The notes under the pieces are model-generated. The model was not told where the DNA came from, ran no database searches, and saw only the letters and a list, made by a program, of their open reading frames with translations. 64,000 nt of DNA from Mesorhizobium sp. dw_380 (GTDB lineage: Bacteria; Pseudomonadota; Alphaproteobacteria; Rhizobiales; Rhizobiaceae): the NCBI RefSeq assembly GCF_018588885.1, contig NZ_JAFFIW010000001.1, forward strand, positions 269,686-333,685, read 5' to 3'. The translations under genes and the position numbers were made by a program. The stretch's first letter is position 1. Each line of letters opens with the position of its first letter. This document shows positions 45,496 to 54,751 of the stretch, one piece after another.

Positions 45496-48400
45496 ATGAA
45501 CATCCAGCCGAAACACACCCAGCCGCTGATCCTGTCGGGCCGCGACGTGACCGCCGTGCTTGGGCCGACCAATACCGGCAAGACCCATCTCGCCATCGAG
45601 CGCATGGTGGCGCACGAAACCGGCATTATCGGCCTGCCGCTCCGGCTGCTGGCGCGTGAGGTTTACACCCGTGTCTGCGAAAAGGTCGGAGCCCACAAGG
45701 TTGCGCTGATCACCGGTGAGGAGAAGATCCAGCCGAAGGGCGCCAAGTATTCGGTCTGCACGGTCGAAGCCATGCCGCGCGAGACAGACGCCGCCTTCGT
45801 CGCCATCGACGAGGTGCAGCTCGCCGGCGACCTAGAGCGCGGCCACATCTTCACCGACCGCATTCTGCATCTGCGCGGCCGCCAGGAAACGCTGCTGCTG
45901 GGTGCGGCCACCATGCACGGCATCCTGCAGCGCCTGCTGAAGGGCGTCTCGGTGGTGACGCGGCCGCGGCTGTCGCACCTGGCCTATGCCGGCTCCAAGA
46001 AGCTGACCCGCCTGCCGCGCCGCACCGCGATCGTCGCCTTCTCCGCCGATGAGGTCTACGCCATCGCCGAGTTGATCCGCCGCCAGCAGGGCGGCGCCGC
46101 CGTCGTGCTCGGCGCGCTTTCACCCCGCACCCGCAACGCCCAGGTGGCGCTGTTCCAATCAGGCGATGTCGACTATCTCGTCGCCACCGACGCCATCGGC
46201 ATGGGCCTCAACCTCGATCTCGACCATGTCGCCTTTGCCCAGAACCGCAAGTTCGACGGCTACCAGTATCGCAACCTGACAGCGGCCGAGCTCGGCCAGA
46301 TCGCCGGCCGCGCCGGCCGACATCTGCGCGACGGCACCTTCGGCGTCACCGGCCAGGTCGACCCGCTCGACGAAGACCTGGTCAAGAAGATCGAGGGCCA
46401 TGATTTTGATCCGGTGAAGGTGCTGCAGTGGCGCACCGCGCGTTTCGACTTTGCCAGCCTCGATGCGCTGAAGCGCTCGATCGAGACCAATGCCCCGGTC
46501 GAGGGCCTGACCCGCGCGCTGCCGGCGGTCGACGCACAGGCGCTCGAATATCTGTCGCGCGACGGCGACATCCGTTCGCTGGCCACCGATGCCAAACGCG
46601 TGGCGCTGCTGTGGGAAGCCTGCGCGCTCCCCGATTACCGCAAGATCGCGCCGGCCCAGCACGCCGACCTCATAGCCTCGATCTACATGGACCTTGCCCG
46701 GCATGGCCATGTCGACGAAAATTACATGGGCGAGCAGGTGCGCCGCGCCGACACCACCGAAGGCGACATCGACACGCTGTCGCACCGCATCGCTCAGATC
46801 CGCACCTGGACATTCGTGTCGAACCGGCCTGGCTGGCTGGCCGATCAGGCACACTGGCAGGAAAAGACGCGCGAAATCGAAGACAGATTGTCGGATGCGC
46901 TGCATGAGCGGTTGACGAAACGCTTCGTAGACCGCAGGACTTCCGTCCTCATGCGGCGCCTTAGAGAAAATACCATGCCTGAAGCCGAAATCAGTCCTAC
47001 CGGAACCGTCCTTGTCGAAGGCCATCATGTCGGCGAGCTGCAGGGGTTCCGCTTCACCGCCGACCAGACCGCCGGCGGCGAAGACGCCAAGGCCGTGCGT
47101 ACGGCCGCGCAAAAGGCGCTGGCCGCCGAGTTCGAAGCGCGCGCCGAACGCTTCGGCGCCTGCGCCAACGGCGACCTGGCACTTGGCTCGGACGGCACGC
47201 TGCGCTGGATCGGCGCGCCGATCGGCACGCTGGTTTCCGGCGAAGACACGCTGAAGCCGCGCCTGGTGCTGCTGGCCGACGAGCAGCTGACCGGCCCGGC
47301 GCGCGACAAGGTCGCCGCGCGCGCCGAACGCTTCGTCAATTTCCAGATCGAAACGCTGCTGAAGCCGCTGGTCGACCTGAAGAACGCCGAGCAGATTTCC
47401 GGCATCGGCCGTGGCATCGCCTTCCAGCTGGTCGAGAATTTCGGCCTCATCAACCGCCGCGACATCGCCGACGAGATGAAGTCGCTCGACCAGGAAGGTC
47501 GCGCAGCACTTCGCCGGCTGGGCGTGCGCTTCGGCGCCTACCATGTCTTCGTGCCGGCGCTGATCAAGCCGGCGCCCGCCGGACTGGTGACCTTGCTGTG
47601 GGCGCTGAAGAACGACGGCAAGGACAAACCGGGCTTTGGCGACGTCGTCCACGCGCTGGCGTCGGGCCGCACCTCGGTGGTCATCGACCCGGCCTTCGAC
47701 AAGGCCTTCTACAAGCTTGCCGGCTATCGCAATCTCGGCCGCCGCGCCGTGCGCATCGACATATTGGAGCGGCTGGCCGACCTCATCCGTCCGGCGACCA
47801 ATTGGAAGCCCGGTCTCGGCCAGCGCCCGGACGGCGCCTATGACGGCCAATCCTTCATGGTGACGCCGCCGATGATGTCGATCCTCGGCGCCACCGCCGA
47901 CGACATGGAAGAGATCCTGAAAGGCCTGGGCTACCGCGCCGAGCCGAAGCCGGCGGCGGAAGTCAAGGCACGGCTCGAGGCGCAGGACAATGCCGCGCGG
48001 GAAGCTGCCGCTGCGAAACTCGCGGCGGAAGAGGCCGCGCGCGCCGAGCAGGCCAAGGCGGCGGAAGCCGCCGCTACGGATGCGGCCGCGGAGGCAGCGG
48101 TCGAGGGTTCGGAACCGGAGTCCGCCGTTGCTGTAGAGCCGGAGCCGGACAAGACCGGCGCTGTCGAGGCTGCGGCTGAAGTGCCTGCCGAGCCTGTCGC
48201 TGAGGCGGCAGCCGAACCTGTTGCTGAACAACCGGAAACTTCGACTGAAGTTACTGACGAGAACGAGCGCCTTGCGGAGTCTGTCAAGGTAGCGCCTGCT
48301 GAGAACGCCGACGCCCCCACCTCCCCCTCGATAGGGGAGGTCGCGGCGCGAAGCGAGGGGGGTGATGGCGCTGACGGCGCAAGTGGTGCTGACGACGGCG

Positions 48401-48930
48401 GCGCGGCCCCCACCCCGGCGCTGCGCGCCGACCCTCCCCACGAGGGGGAGGGTGAGGCCAGCGAGCCCGCCGCCGAAGCCGAAGCGCCAAAGCCGATTCT
48501 GTTGTGGCGTCAGGGCCGTTTCGACCAGCGCCCTCGTCACCATGAGGGCCGCAACAACCGCCAGCGCAACGGCCAGGCGCGCGGCCGAAGCAATGCACCG
48601 GCCGATGCAGGTGGCGCGCAGGTGGCTGCCACTCCTGGAGAACGTCCCGCCCATGAAGGGCGGCGCGACGGCGCCGGCAAGCCACGCTTCGACCGCTCCA
48701 AGTTCAAGCCCAAGCCGCAGGGCGAAGGCGAACAGCGCCGTGACGGCCGCCCGCAAGGCGAGCGTCCCGACCGCCGTGAAGGCCGGCCCGACTGGAAGGG
48801 CGGCAGACCGGACGGCAAGGGCGCGAAGCCGGCTTTCCAGCCGAAACCGCGCGAGGAGCGTCCGGCACGCTTCGATCCGGATTCGCCCTTCGCTAAGCTC
48901 GCCGCCTTGCGCGACCAGCTGAAGAAGTAG
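45496..48930 (+). CDS. Suv3-like DEAD/DEXH-box RNA helicase with long disordered tail
   Basis: A 1144-residue helicase. The N-terminal core has Walker A GPTNTGKTHLA (about residues 20-30), motif II DEVQLAGDLERGH and motif VI QIAGRAGRHLRDG, the Suv3/mitochondrial degradosome helicase signature. The middle is a long alpha-helical domain. From about residue 830 the chain turns into Ala/Glu/Val-rich low-complexity sequence, then a block of about 48 residues read from a family C repeat (48313-48457), then an Arg/Gly-rich tail with GRNN-like and RRDGRP motifs, probably an RNA-binding disordered region. The ATG at 45496 is preferred. It is likely involved in RNA turnover. Confidence 0.9.
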   Translation: MNIQPKHTQPLILSGRDVTAVLGPTNTGKTHLAIERMVAHETGIIGLPLRLLAREVYTRVCEKVGAHKVALITGEEKIQPKGAKYSVCTVEAMPRETDAAFVAIDEVQLAGDLERGHIFTDRILHLRGRQETLLLGAATMHGILQRLLKGVSVVTRPRLSHLAYAGSKKLTRLPRRTAIVAFSADEVYAIAELIRRQQGGAAVVLGALSPRTRNAQVALFQSGDVDYLVATDAIGMGLNLDLDHVAFAQNRKFDGYQYRNLTAAELGQIAGRAGRHLRDGTFGVTGQVDPLDEDLVKKIEGHDFDPVKVLQWRTARFDFASLDALKRSIETNAPVEGLTRALPAVDAQALEYLSRDGDIRSLATDAKRVALLWEACALPDYRKIAPAQHADLIASIYMDLARHGHVDENYMGEQVRRADTTEGDIDTLSHRIAQIRTWTFVSNRPGWLADQAHWQEKTREIEDRLSDALHERLTKRFVDRRTSVLMRRLRENTMPEAEISPTGTVLVEGHHVGELQGFRFTADQTAGGEDAKAVRTAAQKALAAEFEARAERFGACANGDLALGSDGTLRWIGAPIGTLVSGEDTLKPRLVLLADEQLTGPARDKVAARAERFVNFQIETLLKPLVDLKNAEQISGIGRGIAFQLVENFGLINRRDIADEMKSLDQEGRAALRRLGVRFGAYHVFVPALIKPAPAGLVTLLWALKNDGKDKPGFGDVVHALASGRTSVVIDPAFDKAFYKLAGYRNLGRRAVRIDILERLADLIRPATNWKPGLGQRPDGAYDGQSFMVTPPMMSILGATADDMEEILKGLGYRAEPKPAAEVKARLEAQDNAAREAAAAKLAAEEAARAEQAKAAEAAATDAAAEAAVEGSEPESAVAVEPEPDKTGAVEAAAEVPAEPVAEAAAEPVAEQPETSTEVTDENERLAESVKVAPAENADAPTSPSIGEVAARSEGGDGADGASGADDGGAAPTPALRADPPHEGEGEASEPAAEAEAPKPILLWRQGRFDQRPRHHEGRNNRQRNGQARGRSNAPADAGGAQVAATPGERPAHEGRRDGAGKPRFDRSKFKPKPQGEGEQRRDGRPQGERPDRREGRPDWKGGRPDGKGAKPAFQPKPREERPARFDPDSPFAKLAALRDQLKK
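48313..48457 (+). repeat. family C repeat, copy 1, in frame within the helicase gene
   Basis: CCCCCACCTCCCC...GGGGAGGTCGC, then GCCCCCACCCCGGCG...GACCCTCCCC and GGGGGAGGGTGAGG. The same pattern, in the same order of blocks, is seen in the intergenic copies at 51036-51133 and 58878-59024. Here it encodes PTSPSIGEVAARSEGG and PTPALRADPPHEGEGE without stop codons, in the low-complexity part of the protein. Confidence 0.85.
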
Positions 48931-48935
48931 GCCAG

Positions 48936-49046
48936 AGCCGGATGATTTCAGGTCGAATCGACCTGAAATCTGAATCCGCCTCTAAACCAAGAGATAGAGC
49001 ATGATGTCGTCCGAAAACCTCTTCGCACTTTTCGGCATCATGCTCT
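48936..49046. repeat. family A repeat, copy 3 (variant stems)
   Basis: Hairpin 1 is GATTTCAGGTCGA facing TCGACCTGAAATC (48944-48970). The linker is TCTAAACCAAGAGATAGAGC. Hairpin 2 has perfect 11-bp arms AGAGCATGATG (48996-49006) and CATCATGCTCT (49036-49046). The linker matches copies 1 and 2 although both hairpins differ. It lies between the helicase and the S4 protein gene and may end helicase transcription. Confidence 0.85.
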
Positions 49047-49056
49047 AGGCGCTTCG

Positions 49057-49443
49057 ATGGTTGCTGAAGGCCGCCAGCGCATCGACAAATGGCTGTTCTT
49101 CTCGCGCGCCGTGAAATCGCGTTCGCTGGCGGCCAAGCTGGTGGTCGCCGGGCGCGTGCGCATCAATCGCGACAAAGCAGCGCAGGCCTCCGATCTGGTC
49201 AAGGCGGGCGACGTGCTGACCATCACGGTCGACCGGCGCATCTTCGTCTGGAAGGTGCTTGGCGCCGGTGTGCGGCGCGGCCCGGCCGAGGAAGCACGCA
49301 CCCTCTACGAGGACATGTCGCCGCCGCCCACACCCAAGGGCGATGCCGTTCCCGATGCCATCCCGGCGCTGCGCGAGGCCGGCAGCGGCCGCCCGACCAA
49401 ACGGGAGCGCCGCCAGACTGACCGCTTGCTTGACGAAGACTGA
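49057..49443 (+). CDS. S4-domain RNA-binding protein (Hsp15-like)
   Basis: A 128-residue basic protein. The N-terminal S4 domain (RIDKWLFFSRAVKSRSLAAK, then LVVAGRVRINRDKAAQAS and KAGDVLTITVDRRI) is the Hsp15 arrangement, a ribosome-recycling heat-shock factor family. The C-terminus is Pro-rich, then charged (KRERRQTDRLLDED). It starts 10 bp after the family A repeat. Confidence 0.9.
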   Translation: MVAEGRQRIDKWLFFSRAVKSRSLAAKLVVAGRVRINRDKAAQASDLVKAGDVLTITVDRRIFVWKVLGAGVRRGPAEEARTLYEDMSPPPTPKGDAVPDAIPALREAGSGRPTKRERRQTDRLLDED

Positions 49444-49694
49444 GGCTTGCCGCCCACGAAGCGGACCGCGATTTGGGGGCAACGACACCCGCCAGACAAA
49501 CCCGAACCCGGCAAACGGGACACCCTTGCAGGACATTGCACGCCCTTACCGCGCTTTGCTGCATAAAATTCCATTCCGGAAATGCCGGGACCGCCGGGCA
49601 TCGCAACCCTTGCAAGCGACGGTCAAAGGCGTTACCTCACGGAAAAAGCCCAACAAAACTGGCCCACTAAAGCTGGGCGTCCCGGAGCCGAGCG

Positions 49695-50033
<339 letters not shown>

Positions 50034-50401
50034 CAAATCGGCCGCAAAGGCCGGTATTACGCAGGGTAAGAGCCAGGTCGCATTAACCGCCTTGACAGGC
50101 GGCGCGAAGCTGTGGCCTTCGCTTATGCAGCAAAACCTTGATTCTTCCGACTTTTTGTGTTACATGAGCGAAACATGCCGGTGACACAACGTCGATTTAT
50201 GGCGCAGACGCCCCAAATCACTGAAAGGTGAAAATCCCATTCCGGACCAGAGCGATCTGGGCCAGGCGGTGGCAATCCATTTGGTTGCCGGTCCGGCTTT
50301 TCCGATGGGTTCATCTGTTGTGCGGCGAACGATCGGTTCCCCCGGTCGCACGAGTTCGGGCCGGCAGGACGCCGGTACCACAACAAGGAGTTCAGGGCGT
50401 A
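50034..50401 (+). promoter_or_regulatory. carD upstream region with candidate promoter
   Basis: In this 368-bp gene-free stretch, TTGATT (50138-50143) and TACATG (50161-50166), 17 bp apart, form a plausible sigma-70-type promoter. It would give a leader of about 230 nt before carD. No other structured element was recognised. The assignment rests on motif match only. Confidence 0.35.
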
Positions 50402-50983
50402 ATGGCAACGATCACCCCGCAGAAGAAGTCCACCGGTGCGCGTCACGGTTTCAAGACCGGCGAGTACATCGTCTATCCGGCGCATGGCGTCGGCCAGATC
50501 GTCTCGATCGACGAGCAGGAAGTGGCTGGTCACAAGCTGGAACTGTTCGTCATCGACTTCCAGAAGGACAAGATGCGCCTGAAGGTGCCGGTCGCCAAGG
50601 CGACCTCCATTGGCATGCGCAAACTGTCGGAAGAGGATTATGTCGAGCGCGCGCTGAAGGTCGTCCAGGGCCGCGCCCGCGTCAAGCGCACCATGTGGTC
50701 GCGCCGCGCGCAGGAATATGATGCCAAGATCAATTCGGGCGACCTGATCTCGATTTCGGAAGTCGTGCGCGACCTCTACCGCGCCGACAACCAGCCGGAG
50801 CAGTCCTATTCCGAACGCCAGCTCTATGAGGCGGCGCTCGACCGCATGGCCCGCGAGATCGCGGCCGTCAACCGTATGTCGGAAACCGAAGCCGTGCGCC
50901 TGATCGAGGTCAACCTCAACAAGGGCCCTAAGCGTGGCGCCAAGGCCGACAATGAGGAAGCCGAGCAGGAAGAAGCTGCCTGA
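50402..50983 (+). CDS. carD: CarD-family transcriptional regulator
   Basis: A 193-residue protein. The N-terminal RNA-polymerase-interacting Tudor-like domain (FKTGEYIVYPAHGVGQIVSI, residues about 17-36) is followed by a helical DNA-contacting domain (RRAQEYDAKINSGDLISISE, VRDLYRADNQ, then SYSERQLYEAALDRM). The ATG at 50402 follows an AAGGAG site. CarD proteins stabilise open complexes at rRNA and other promoters. A strong terminator follows the stop. Confidence 0.94.
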   Translation: MATITPQKKSTGARHGFKTGEYIVYPAHGVGQIVSIDEQEVAGHKLELFVIDFQKDKMRLKVPVAKATSIGMRKLSEEDYVERALKVVQGRARVKRTMWSRRAQEYDAKINSGDLISISEVVRDLYRADNQPEQSYSERQLYEAALDRMAREIAAVNRMSETEAVRLIEVNLNKGPKRGAKADNEEAEQEEAA

Positions 50984-51006
50984 GCTTTTTGACTTTTGAA
51001 TTCTGG

Positions 51007-51035
51007 AAACCCGGCCTTGCGGCCGGGTTTTTTTT
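51007..51035 (+). terminator. intrinsic terminator after carD
   Basis: AAACCCGGCC (51007-51016) pairs with GGCCGGGTTT (51021-51030) around a TTGC loop; the run of T reaches 51035 (eight T in all). It lies 23 bp after the carD stop. Confidence 0.9.
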
Positions 51036-51133
51036 GACCCTCCCCCTTGTGGGGAGGGTCGCTGCGAAGCAGCGGGGTGGGCTGCGCCGGCCCCGCCCGG
51101 ACCTTCGGTCCGACCTCCCCACAAGGGGAGGGC
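51036..51133. repeat. family C repeat, copy 2
   Basis: GACCCTCCCCCTTGTGGGGA opens the element and ACCTCCCCACAAGGGGAGGG closes it, with an internal GGACCTTCGGTCC hairpin. It is in the gap between the carD terminator and the stop codon of the convergent ABC ATPase gene. Confidence 0.85.
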
Positions 51134-51901
51134 TCAGCCCCCGGCCTCTTTCTCCGCCTCCTGCTTCAACGTCGCGATGAACCGCTTGGTCCGTTCGCGC
51201 TCCGGATTGCCGAACAGCACGGCGGACGATCCCTGCTCAACGACGACGCCGGCATCGAGGAACACCGCTTCCTGTGCGATCTTGGAGGCAAGCCGCAAAT
51301 CGTGCGTTGCGATCACCATGGTCGTGCCTTCGCTGGCGAGCTTGCCGAGCACGTCGACCACCTCCTGCGCCAGTTCCGGATCGAGCGCAGAGGTCGGCTC
51401 GTCGCAGAGCAGCACTTTCGGTGACGGCGCCAGTGCCCGGGCAATGGCCACGCGCTGCTGCTGGCCGCCCGACAGTGTCGCTGGCCAGGCATCGGCCTTG
51501 TGCGCCATCCCCACCTTCTCCAGCAAGGCGAGCGCCCGCTCACGTGCCTGCTCAGGCGACCATTTGAGCACCGTCACCAGCCCTTCCATGACATTCTCGA
51601 TAGCGGTGCGGTGCGGGAACAGCTGGAAGTTCTGGAACACCATGCCGGTTTGCAGGCGCAGGCGCCTGATGTCTCCGGCCGGCACCTTGACGCCTGGGTG
51701 GAATTCCAGCGTTTCGTCGCCGATGCGCACCGTGCCCGAGGTCGGTATCTCCAGAAGGTTGATGCAGCGCAGCAGCGTGCTTTTGCCGCCGCCCGAAGGG
51801 CCGACGAGTGCGGTGACGCTGCCTTCGGCAATGGCAACCGTCACGCCCTTCAGCACCAGATTGTTGCCAAAGCGCTTCTCGATGTTGGTGAGGCCGATCA
51901 T
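51134..51901 (-). CDS. amino acid ABC transporter ATPase
   Basis: A 255-residue ABC ATPase. Walker A is GPSGGGKST (about residues 34-42), Q-loop GMVFQNFQLFPHRTA, signature LSGGQQQRVAIARAL and Walker B VLLCDEPTSALDPE. The stop codon directly adjoins a family C repeat. The start overlaps the permease stop by 4 bp (ATGA). It powers the adjacent permease. Confidence 0.95.
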   Translation of the reverse strand: MIGLTNIEKRFGNNLVLKGVTVAIAEGSVTALVGPSGGGKSTLLRCINLLEIPTSGTVRIGDETLEFHPGVKVPAGDIRRLRLQTGMVFQNFQLFPHRTAIENVMEGLVTVLKWSPEQARERALALLEKVGMAHKADAWPATLSGGQQQRVAIARALAPSPKVLLCDEPTSALDPELAQEVVDVLGKLASEGTTMVIATHDLRLASKIAQEAVFLDAGVVVEQGSSAVLFGNPERERTKRFIATLKQEAEKEAGG

Positions 51902-52578
51902 GAGCGTGCCTCCAGGAAGCCGCCATAGCGGTTGAGCCGTTTTTCCAGCCGCGTCTGCAAGGCCGACAGCACGGAACTCATCGCCAGATAGAGGATCGCC
52001 GCTTCGACATAGAGGATCAGCGGCTCATAGGTGGTGGCGACGATGCGTTGCGCCGCCTGGAACATCTCCGGCACGGTGATGGCGGCGGCCAGCGACGTGT
52101 CCTTGACCAGCGAGATGAAGGTGTTGGACAGCGGCGGCACCGCGACGCGGCCGGCTTGCGGCAGGATGGTGCGCCGCATCGCCTGGCTCCAGGTCATGCC
52201 GATCGAATAGGCGGCCTCCCACTGGCCTTTCGGCACCGAGCTGATGGCCGCGCGGATGATCTCCGACGTATAGGCGCCGATGTTGAGCGTGAAGCCGATC
52301 AATGCCGCCGTAAAGGCGTCGAGCAGGATGCCGACCGACGGCAGGCCGTAGAAGATCAGGAACAGCTGCACCAAGAGCGGCGTGCCGCGGAAGATCCAGA
52401 CATAGAAGCGCGCGAGCGCGACCAGCGGCTTCGGGCCGAACAGGCGGCCTAGCGCTGCACCGAGGCCGACGGTCAATCCGAGGACGAAAGACAACAGCGT
52501 CAACGGCACGGTGAAGATGAGAGCGGCCCAGAGCAGCGAAGGCAGCGACTCCAGCATCAGTTGCAGCCAGTGCGGCAC
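51898..52578 (-). CDS. amino acid ABC transporter permease (HisM/TcyB type)
   Basis: A 226-residue permease. The EAA loop is SSVPKGQWEAAYSIGMTWSQ, followed by RRTILPQAGRVAVPPLSNTF. A GTG at 52578 (translated MPHWLQLMLESLPSLLW) is placed exactly behind a GGAGGT site (5-nt spacer), so I prefer it to the longer start at 52632, which has no ribosome-binding site. It forms the transmembrane channel, probably as a homodimer since only one permease gene is present. Confidence 0.92.
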   Translation of the reverse strand: MPHWLQLMLESLPSLLWAALIFTVPLTLLSFVLGLTVGLGAALGRLFGPKPLVALARFYVWIFRGTPLLVQLFLIFYGLPSVGILLDAFTAALIGFTLNIGAYTSEIIRAAISSVPKGQWEAAYSIGMTWSQAMRRTILPQAGRVAVPPLSNTFISLVKDTSLAAAITVPEMFQAAQRIVATTYEPLILYVEAAILYLAMSSVLSALQTRLEKRLNRYGGFLEARS

Positions 52579-52639
52579 GAAAGACCTCCAGAATGGCGAG
52601 GCGGCGTCATCGAAGTATGGGCGCCATATCACGACAAAA

Positions 52640-52668
52640 GCGGCGGACCGTCAAAGACGGCTCGCCGC
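52640..52668 (-). other. hairpin between the binding-protein gene and the permease
   Basis: GCGGCGGACCGTC and GACGGCTCGCCGC form a 13-bp stem with two mismatched positions and a 3-nt loop. It is in the spacer between the binding protein and the permease genes. There is no U-tract. It is a third example of a hairpin right after the binding-protein gene of an ABC operon here. Confidence 0.75.
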
Positions 52669-52710
52669 TGGATGCCTCGCTTGAGCCGGCACCCGGCCCA
52701 TCGTCAAAAG

Positions 52711-53484
52711 TTACTTCGAAACGTCCTGGCCGAAATAGGTGTCGGCGATCTTCTGGTAGGTGCCGTCGGCCTTGATGTCGGCAAGCGCCTTGTTGATGGC
52801 CGCGACCAGTTCGGGATCGCCCTTGCGCACGATAACGCCGGAATAATCGGCATTTTCCTCTTGCGCGGCGATCTTCACATTGGCGTCGGGCTTGTGCTTC
52901 TTGAAGTCGAGGAACGACAGGCTGTCATTGATGGTGGCGTCGGCGCGACCGGTCAAAAGCAGCTGGATCGACTGGTCGAAGCCGTCGGTTCCGACCAGCT
53001 CGGCGCCGTTCGTCTCGGCCAGCTTGCCGAAGTTCGAGGTCAGCGACTGCGCCGACTTCTTGCCCTTGAGGTCGGCGAAACTCTTGATGTCGGTGTTGTC
53101 GCCGCGCACGATCAGCACCGCCTTGGAGGCGATGTAGGGCTCGGAGAAATCGTACTTGGCCTTGCGCGCGTCGGTGATGCCGACCTCGTTGATGACGGCG
53201 TCGTAGCGTTTGACGTCGAGACCGGCGATCAGCCCGTCCCACTTGCCTTCGAGGAACTCGACCTTGACCCCGAGCTTGCCGGCGATCGCCTTGGCGATTT
53301 CGACGTCGAAGCCGACCAGCGCGCCGGACGCGTCATGATAGGTGAAGGGTGCGTAAGTGCCTTCCGTACCGACCTTGATGACCCCGGCCTGCTTGATCTG
53401 GTCGAGATTGGCGCCGGCATGGCCCGATGCGACGGCCAGGGCCTGCAGTGTTCCGGCGATGATGAGCGACTTGAGCCATTTCAT
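52711..53484 (-). CDS. ABC transporter substrate-binding protein, cystine/polar amino acid type
   Basis: A 257-residue family 3 binding protein with a Sec signal (MKWLKSLIIAGTLQALAVASG). Core sequence: GVIKVGTEGTYAPFTYHD, GFDVEIAKAIAGKLGVKVEF, and GRADATINDSLSFLDFKK. The last stretch resembles cystine-binding TcyA/FliY-like proteins, so cystine or a related amino acid is possible but not proven. The ATG at 53484 is chosen at the signal peptide; the upstream open frame is not protein-like. First gene of a binding protein-permease-ATPase operon. Confidence 0.92.
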   Translation of the reverse strand: MKWLKSLIIAGTLQALAVASGHAGANLDQIKQAGVIKVGTEGTYAPFTYHDASGALVGFDVEIAKAIAGKLGVKVEFLEGKWDGLIAGLDVKRYDAVINEVGITDARKAKYDFSEPYIASKAVLIVRGDNTDIKSFADLKGKKSAQSLTSNFGKLAETNGAELVGTDGFDQSIQLLLTGRADATINDSLSFLDFKKHKPDANVKIAAQEENADYSGVIVRKGDPELVAAINKALADIKADGTYQKIADTYFGQDVSK

Positions 53485-53811
53485 TTTTCTGTGATCCCGT
53501 CCTTGGCTTGATATCAGGCCTGTTGTGAGGGCTGGAAAATGACAGACGAAGGCCGAAAGAATAAGGAACAAGATTTCAAAAATAAATAATTTCTGAAACC
53601 TCATTCTCAAAATGAGAGTCTTCCCCACGTAAGAAGCTTCCGGGGAACCATATCGAAATCGCCCGGACAGCATCGCTCGCCTGCCCGCGCCAGCGGAACT
53701 TTTCTCGCGCATGGCAGTTTTGGCTGTTCTAGGGCACGACGCCGCCATTTCAACCCCGGCGCCGGGCAAGTTCGCAAGGTCATCCGCATCGCCTGAGCCA
53801 GGGAGCGCCTC
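53485..53811. promoter_or_regulatory. AT-rich divergent promoter region with inverted repeats
   Basis: About 330 bp between the divergent binding-protein gene and rpoH. It contains CTCATT...AATGAG (53600-53616) and TTTCA-N15-TGAAA (53574-53598), AT-rich against a GC-rich genome. They could be operators of the transporter operon. A heat-shock-type promoter for rpoH was not identified. Confidence 0.4.
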
Positions 53812-54675
<864 letters not shown>

Positions 54676-54751
54676 CCTCCAAAAAAGGTCAGAGCCCGTT
54701 CGTTGAAAACTCGGTCCGCTGAGGTCCAGCCGAGTGAGTTTGCAACGGCTC

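Noticed and set aside
46159..48756. 865-codon open frame antisense to the Suv3-like helicase
   Set aside because: High-GC genes often keep an antisense frame open. Its translation is Arg/Gly/Ala-rich without recognisable domains, while the sense frame has full helicase motifs.
52579..52632. 18-residue N-terminal extension of the ABC permease from a GTG at 52632
   Set aside because: No ribosome-binding site precedes that GTG, while the GTG at 52578 has a perfectly placed GGAGGT.
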